From UBA6522 sp965262365 (GTDB lineage Bacteria; Pseudomonadota; Gammaproteobacteria; Steroidobacterales; Rariloculaceae): DNA of 64,000 nucleotides. The first letter of the stretch is position 1. Each line of letters opens with the position of its first letter. This document shows, in pieces, positions 62,059 to 64,000 of the stretch. The notes under the pieces were generated by a model that saw only the letters and a program-made list of their open reading frames with translations, was not told the origin of the DNA and did no database searches. The stretch spans positions 1,054,001-1,118,000 of the forward strand of contig OZ253541.1 of the NCBI GenBank assembly GCA_965262365.1, read 5' to 3'. The translations under genes were made by a program, and so were the position numbers.

Positions 62059-63129
62059 CTAGAGCGAGAAAACCCGTTCCGCGTTTTCCTGGTAGATCAT
62101 GCGGCGGTCCGCGGCGGATATGGGCGCATTGTCCAGCCAGCGGGTTCCCTGTTCGCTGGAGGCAAACGGCGAATCCACGGCAAACATGATGCGCTCCGCG
62201 CCCAGGACGTCGAGGCACAGGGTGAGCGTCGGGTCCCAGAACATGGCGCTGGTTGTGATGTGGATATTGTCCCTGAAGTACTCGCTGGGTCTGCGTTGCA
62301 GTTCCGGCATGCCGGTGCGTGCCGAGACCTCGTCCAGTCGGCTCAGCCAGAAGGGGATGCCTTCGCCCATATGGCCCAGCACGATCTGCAGCCTCGGGAA
62401 TTGGTCGAATACACCGCCCATGATCAGGCGCATCACGTGCAGCGATGCTTCCGCGGCGAACCCCCACAAGGCCCTGTCCAACAGGTAGTCGGTGTACGCG
62501 TCGTACATCTGCGCGGGCGGCGTCCTGGGGTGCAGGTAGACCGGCGTGTCCAGGGCCTGTGCGGCTTCCAGGATCGGCCAGAACTTCGGATCGTCCAGGT
62601 GTTCGCCATTGGTGTGCGAATTGATCAGGAGTCCGTTCAGGCCGAGGCTGGAAACCGCCCGCTCCAATTCCTGGGCGCCGGCCTGGGGATCCTGCGGGGC
62701 CACGAGGGCCAGACCCGCGAAACGGTCGGGATGACGGCCGATCGCCTCCGCCAGGCGGTCGTTGACAAGCCGCGCCAGTTCGTTGCCCTGTGCGGGATCG
62801 AACGGCTGTACGCCGGGCGACCAGTGCGAGAGAACCTGGACATCCACGCCCGCGGCATCCATCGCCGCGATCCGGGCCTCGCCGAGATCGGTCAGTGTGC
62901 GAATCGTGTCGGTGACCACATAGGGGGGTGCGGTGAGGCCGGGTTCCCGATCGGGTTCGTTCTCCACCAGGACGCGCAAGGCATCCAGCACCTCCGGGAC
63001 GGCAAAGGTCTCTTCGACAGCGATTCGCCTGACCGCGGCCGATTCCGCCTCCTGTGCCCGAGCGGTACTGGCAACGGCATAGGCTGATGAAGCCGCCATC
63101 GCCTCCTTTAGAAAAGTTCTTCTGTCCAT
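62059..63129 (-). CDS. Amidohydrolase (amidohydrolase-2 / decarboxylase-like), Tat-exported
   Basis: The product is 356 aa from ATG 63129 (CGGAGCC upstream). It has a Tat-like signal ('MDRRTFLKEAMAASSAYAVA'). The core is the ACMSD/gamma-resorcylate-decarboxylase-like TIM barrel: 'RRIAVEETFAVPEVLDALRV', 'GLALVAPQDP', 'LLINSHTNGEHL', 'YLHPRTPP', 'VLGHMGEGIPFWL' and 'IMFAVDSPFAS'. The usual early EEH metal motif reads EET. Such variants are common in signal-bearing members, so activity cannot be excluded. It is probably a periplasmic hydrolase or decarboxylase, downstream of the MFS promoter region. Confidence 0.85.
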   Translation of the reverse strand: MDRRTFLKEAMAASSAYAVASTARAQEAESAAVRRIAVEETFAVPEVLDALRVLVENEPDREPGLTAPPYVVTDTIRTLTDLGEARIAAMDAAGVDVQVLSHWSPGVQPFDPAQGNELARLVNDRLAEAIGRHPDRFAGLALVAPQDPQAGAQELERAVSSLGLNGLLINSHTNGEHLDDPKFWPILEAAQALDTPVYLHPRTPPAQMYDAYTDYLLDRALWGFAAEASLHVMRLIMGGVFDQFPRLQIVLGHMGEGIPFWLSRLDEVSARTGMPELQRRPSEYFRDNIHITTSAMFWDPTLTLCLDVLGAERIMFAVDSPFASSEQGTRWLDNAPISAADRRMIYQENAERVFSL

Positions 63130-63261
63130 GCAAATGGCTCCGGTCGATCCGCGGTTGTGTACCAACGGAATGCAATTGTTATGAGCTTGCCAAAAAAATC
63201 TATAAGGAACGCGCCGGGAACACAGTCCGGGCGCGCTACTGACCATATACAATAGCGGACA

Positions 63262-63909
63262 ATGAGTTCAACTGACCAGAATCCCGGCCGCAATTGGCGA
63301 GTGTCTCGCGTCGCATCGACACCGGCGAGGCGCCCGGCCGGCGTCCTGTTCCCGCTGCTCATGGTCACGGCAATGTTGAGTTCGCATGCGGCTGTCGCCC
63401 ACCATTCCTTCGCGCAGCGGGTGGCTGGTGAGCTGCAATCCATTGAAATTCATGAAGGTACGATCGAGCTGTACAAAATGCTCAATCCTCACAGTGCGCT
63501 GATCGTGCGAGTGGACGGTGAAGACACTTCGGGTGAGGACGCGGCCGGCGAAGACTGGCTGATCGAACTCAGCTCGGCTTCGACCCTCGGGCGCGAGGGG
63601 TGGACGGACGATTTTCTCAGCGCCGGCGACCGGGTGAGCATCGCGATTCTCGCATCCCGTACGCCGAACCGCGGCCGCCTCCGGGCGCTGCTGGTGCACG
63701 CAAACGATGCCGCAGGGGCGTCCCGGTTGATCGTGGCGTACGGGATTCGCGGGGATACCCCGATCATGCGGCGGCTCCGTGACCGGCTGCCCACGTGTGC
63801 TGGCATCGAGGCCCGGCTGGAGCGGGGCGAATGCTTCATGGCGGAGCCTGCCGCACTGCGTGCGCTGGAAGAAGAATTCCCGGGCAAGATGGGATACATC
63901 CTGCCATGA
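63262..63909 (+). CDS. DUF6152 exported protein
   Basis: The product is 215 aa. It has a long N-terminal region before the hydrophobic signal (LLMVTAMLSSHAAVA), then HHSFAQRV as the predicted mature start. It carries 'IELYKMLNPHSALIVRV' with the conserved NPH and a 'LSAGDRVSIAILASRTPNRG' strand. The C-terminal ~50 residues (Arg-rich, with two Cys) are specific to this copy. The stop overlaps the next gene's ATG. Confidence 0.83.
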   Translation: MSSTDQNPGRNWRVSRVASTPARRPAGVLFPLLMVTAMLSSHAAVAHHSFAQRVAGELQSIEIHEGTIELYKMLNPHSALIVRVDGEDTSGEDAAGEDWLIELSSASTLGREGWTDDFLSAGDRVSIAILASRTPNRGRLRALLVHANDAAGASRLIVAYGIRGDTPIMRRLRDRLPTCAGIEARLERGECFMAEPAALRALEEEFPGKMGYILP

Positions 63910-64000
63910 GACTGGCACGTGGCTTCCTGTCGGCCGGTGCCGTGGGGCGTTGTTCAGTCCGCTGCCTGTGGTGGCTGATGGTGCTGATTGGTTGTACCTG
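63906..64000 (+). CDS. Probable lipoprotein, 5' part only
   Basis: ATG 63906 overlaps the TGA of the DUF6152 gene (ATGA). The visible ~31 residues form a signal with a lipobox near the end ('MVLIGC'). The gene leaves the window on the right, so its family cannot be assigned. It is in an operon with DUF6152. Confidence 0.55.
   Translation, partial: MRLARGFLSAGAVGRCSVRCLWWLMVLIGCT

Noticed and set aside
1..64000. CRISPR array, rRNA or complete tRNA
   Set aside because: No regularly spaced repeats with spacers, no rRNA-like sequence and no cloverleaf were seen. Only tRNA-3'-end-like repeats occur.

Overview
The window reads as a chromosomal segment of a Gram-negative proteobacterium, most likely an uncultured, probably marine gammaproteobacterium (inference). 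The evidence is four long TonB-dependent receptors, many Sec/Tat-exported proteins, DUF6152 and DUF3500 proteins, UbiD- and xanthine-dehydrogenase-type enzymes, GGAGG-like ribosome sites, and frequent ATGA start/stop overlaps that show TGA is a normal stop. GC looks high (about 60% by eye), with a visibly AT-richer accessory stretch at about 7.4-13 kb. I found no rRNA, complete tRNA or CRISPR.

Layout. 0-3.9 kb: minus-strand exported beta-propeller proteins, a two-heme c-type cytochrome-like protein running off the left edge, and an intact MBL-fold hydrolase. 4-5.9 kb: a small membrane protein, a YeiH-type transporter and a universal stress protein. 6.4-7.4 kb: two decayed genes (a frameshifted Cache-domain protein and a DUF1593 remnant). 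7.4-16 kb: an accessory island with three copies of an att-like 25-27 bp repeat, a trypsin-like protease, a broken membrane protein, an IS3 remnant, a 27-G homopolymer, a HEPN-LprI fusion, a TGA-split HEPN-like gene, a second HEPN-like protein, and a MobF relaxase fragment joined to an IS3 remnant. 16.7-19.4 kb: an isoquinoline-1-oxidoreductase-like molybdenum hydroxylase pair. 19.8-24.7 kb: a TonB receptor, a DUF6152 protein and an amidohydrolase-like protein whose end was replaced by a complete IS66 element (24.7-27.3 kb, perfect 8-bp target duplication).

27.4-35.2 kb: DUF3500, RidA, alpha/beta hydrolase, histidine kinase, MBL hydrolase and OmpR regulator on plus, then a second DUF6152-DUF3500 pair on minus. 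35.7-36.9 kb: a P4-type integrase with one in-frame TGA. 37-38.6 kb: tandem DUF1554-like secreted proteins. 38.6-49.7 kb: three related TonB receptors (one interrupted by TGA) around a sulfatase-like lipoprotein and a DUF6152 protein. 50-58.6 kb: a plus-strand exported/catabolic run (DUF6152-related proteins, an MBL-like protein without metal ligands, YCII, UbiD decarboxylase, CoxL-type molybdenum hydroxylase). 58.7-64 kb: HIT protein, membrane protein, an MT-A70 methyltransferase with a probable restriction-enzyme remnant, an AAHS-type transporter, an amidohydrolase and another DUF6152 protein.

Together the core genes suggest outer-membrane capture of organic, perhaps aromatic, substrates through TonB receptors, periplasmic processing, inner-membrane uptake (MFS) and decarboxylation or hydroxylation (UbiD, Mo enzymes). 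Substrates cannot be read from sequence. The most unusual themes are the HEPN-rich island between att-like repeats, the six DUF6152 proteins that would all mature with an N-terminal His-His, three enzyme homologues that lost their catalytic metal ligands, and four genes or remnants each interrupted by an in-frame TGA.
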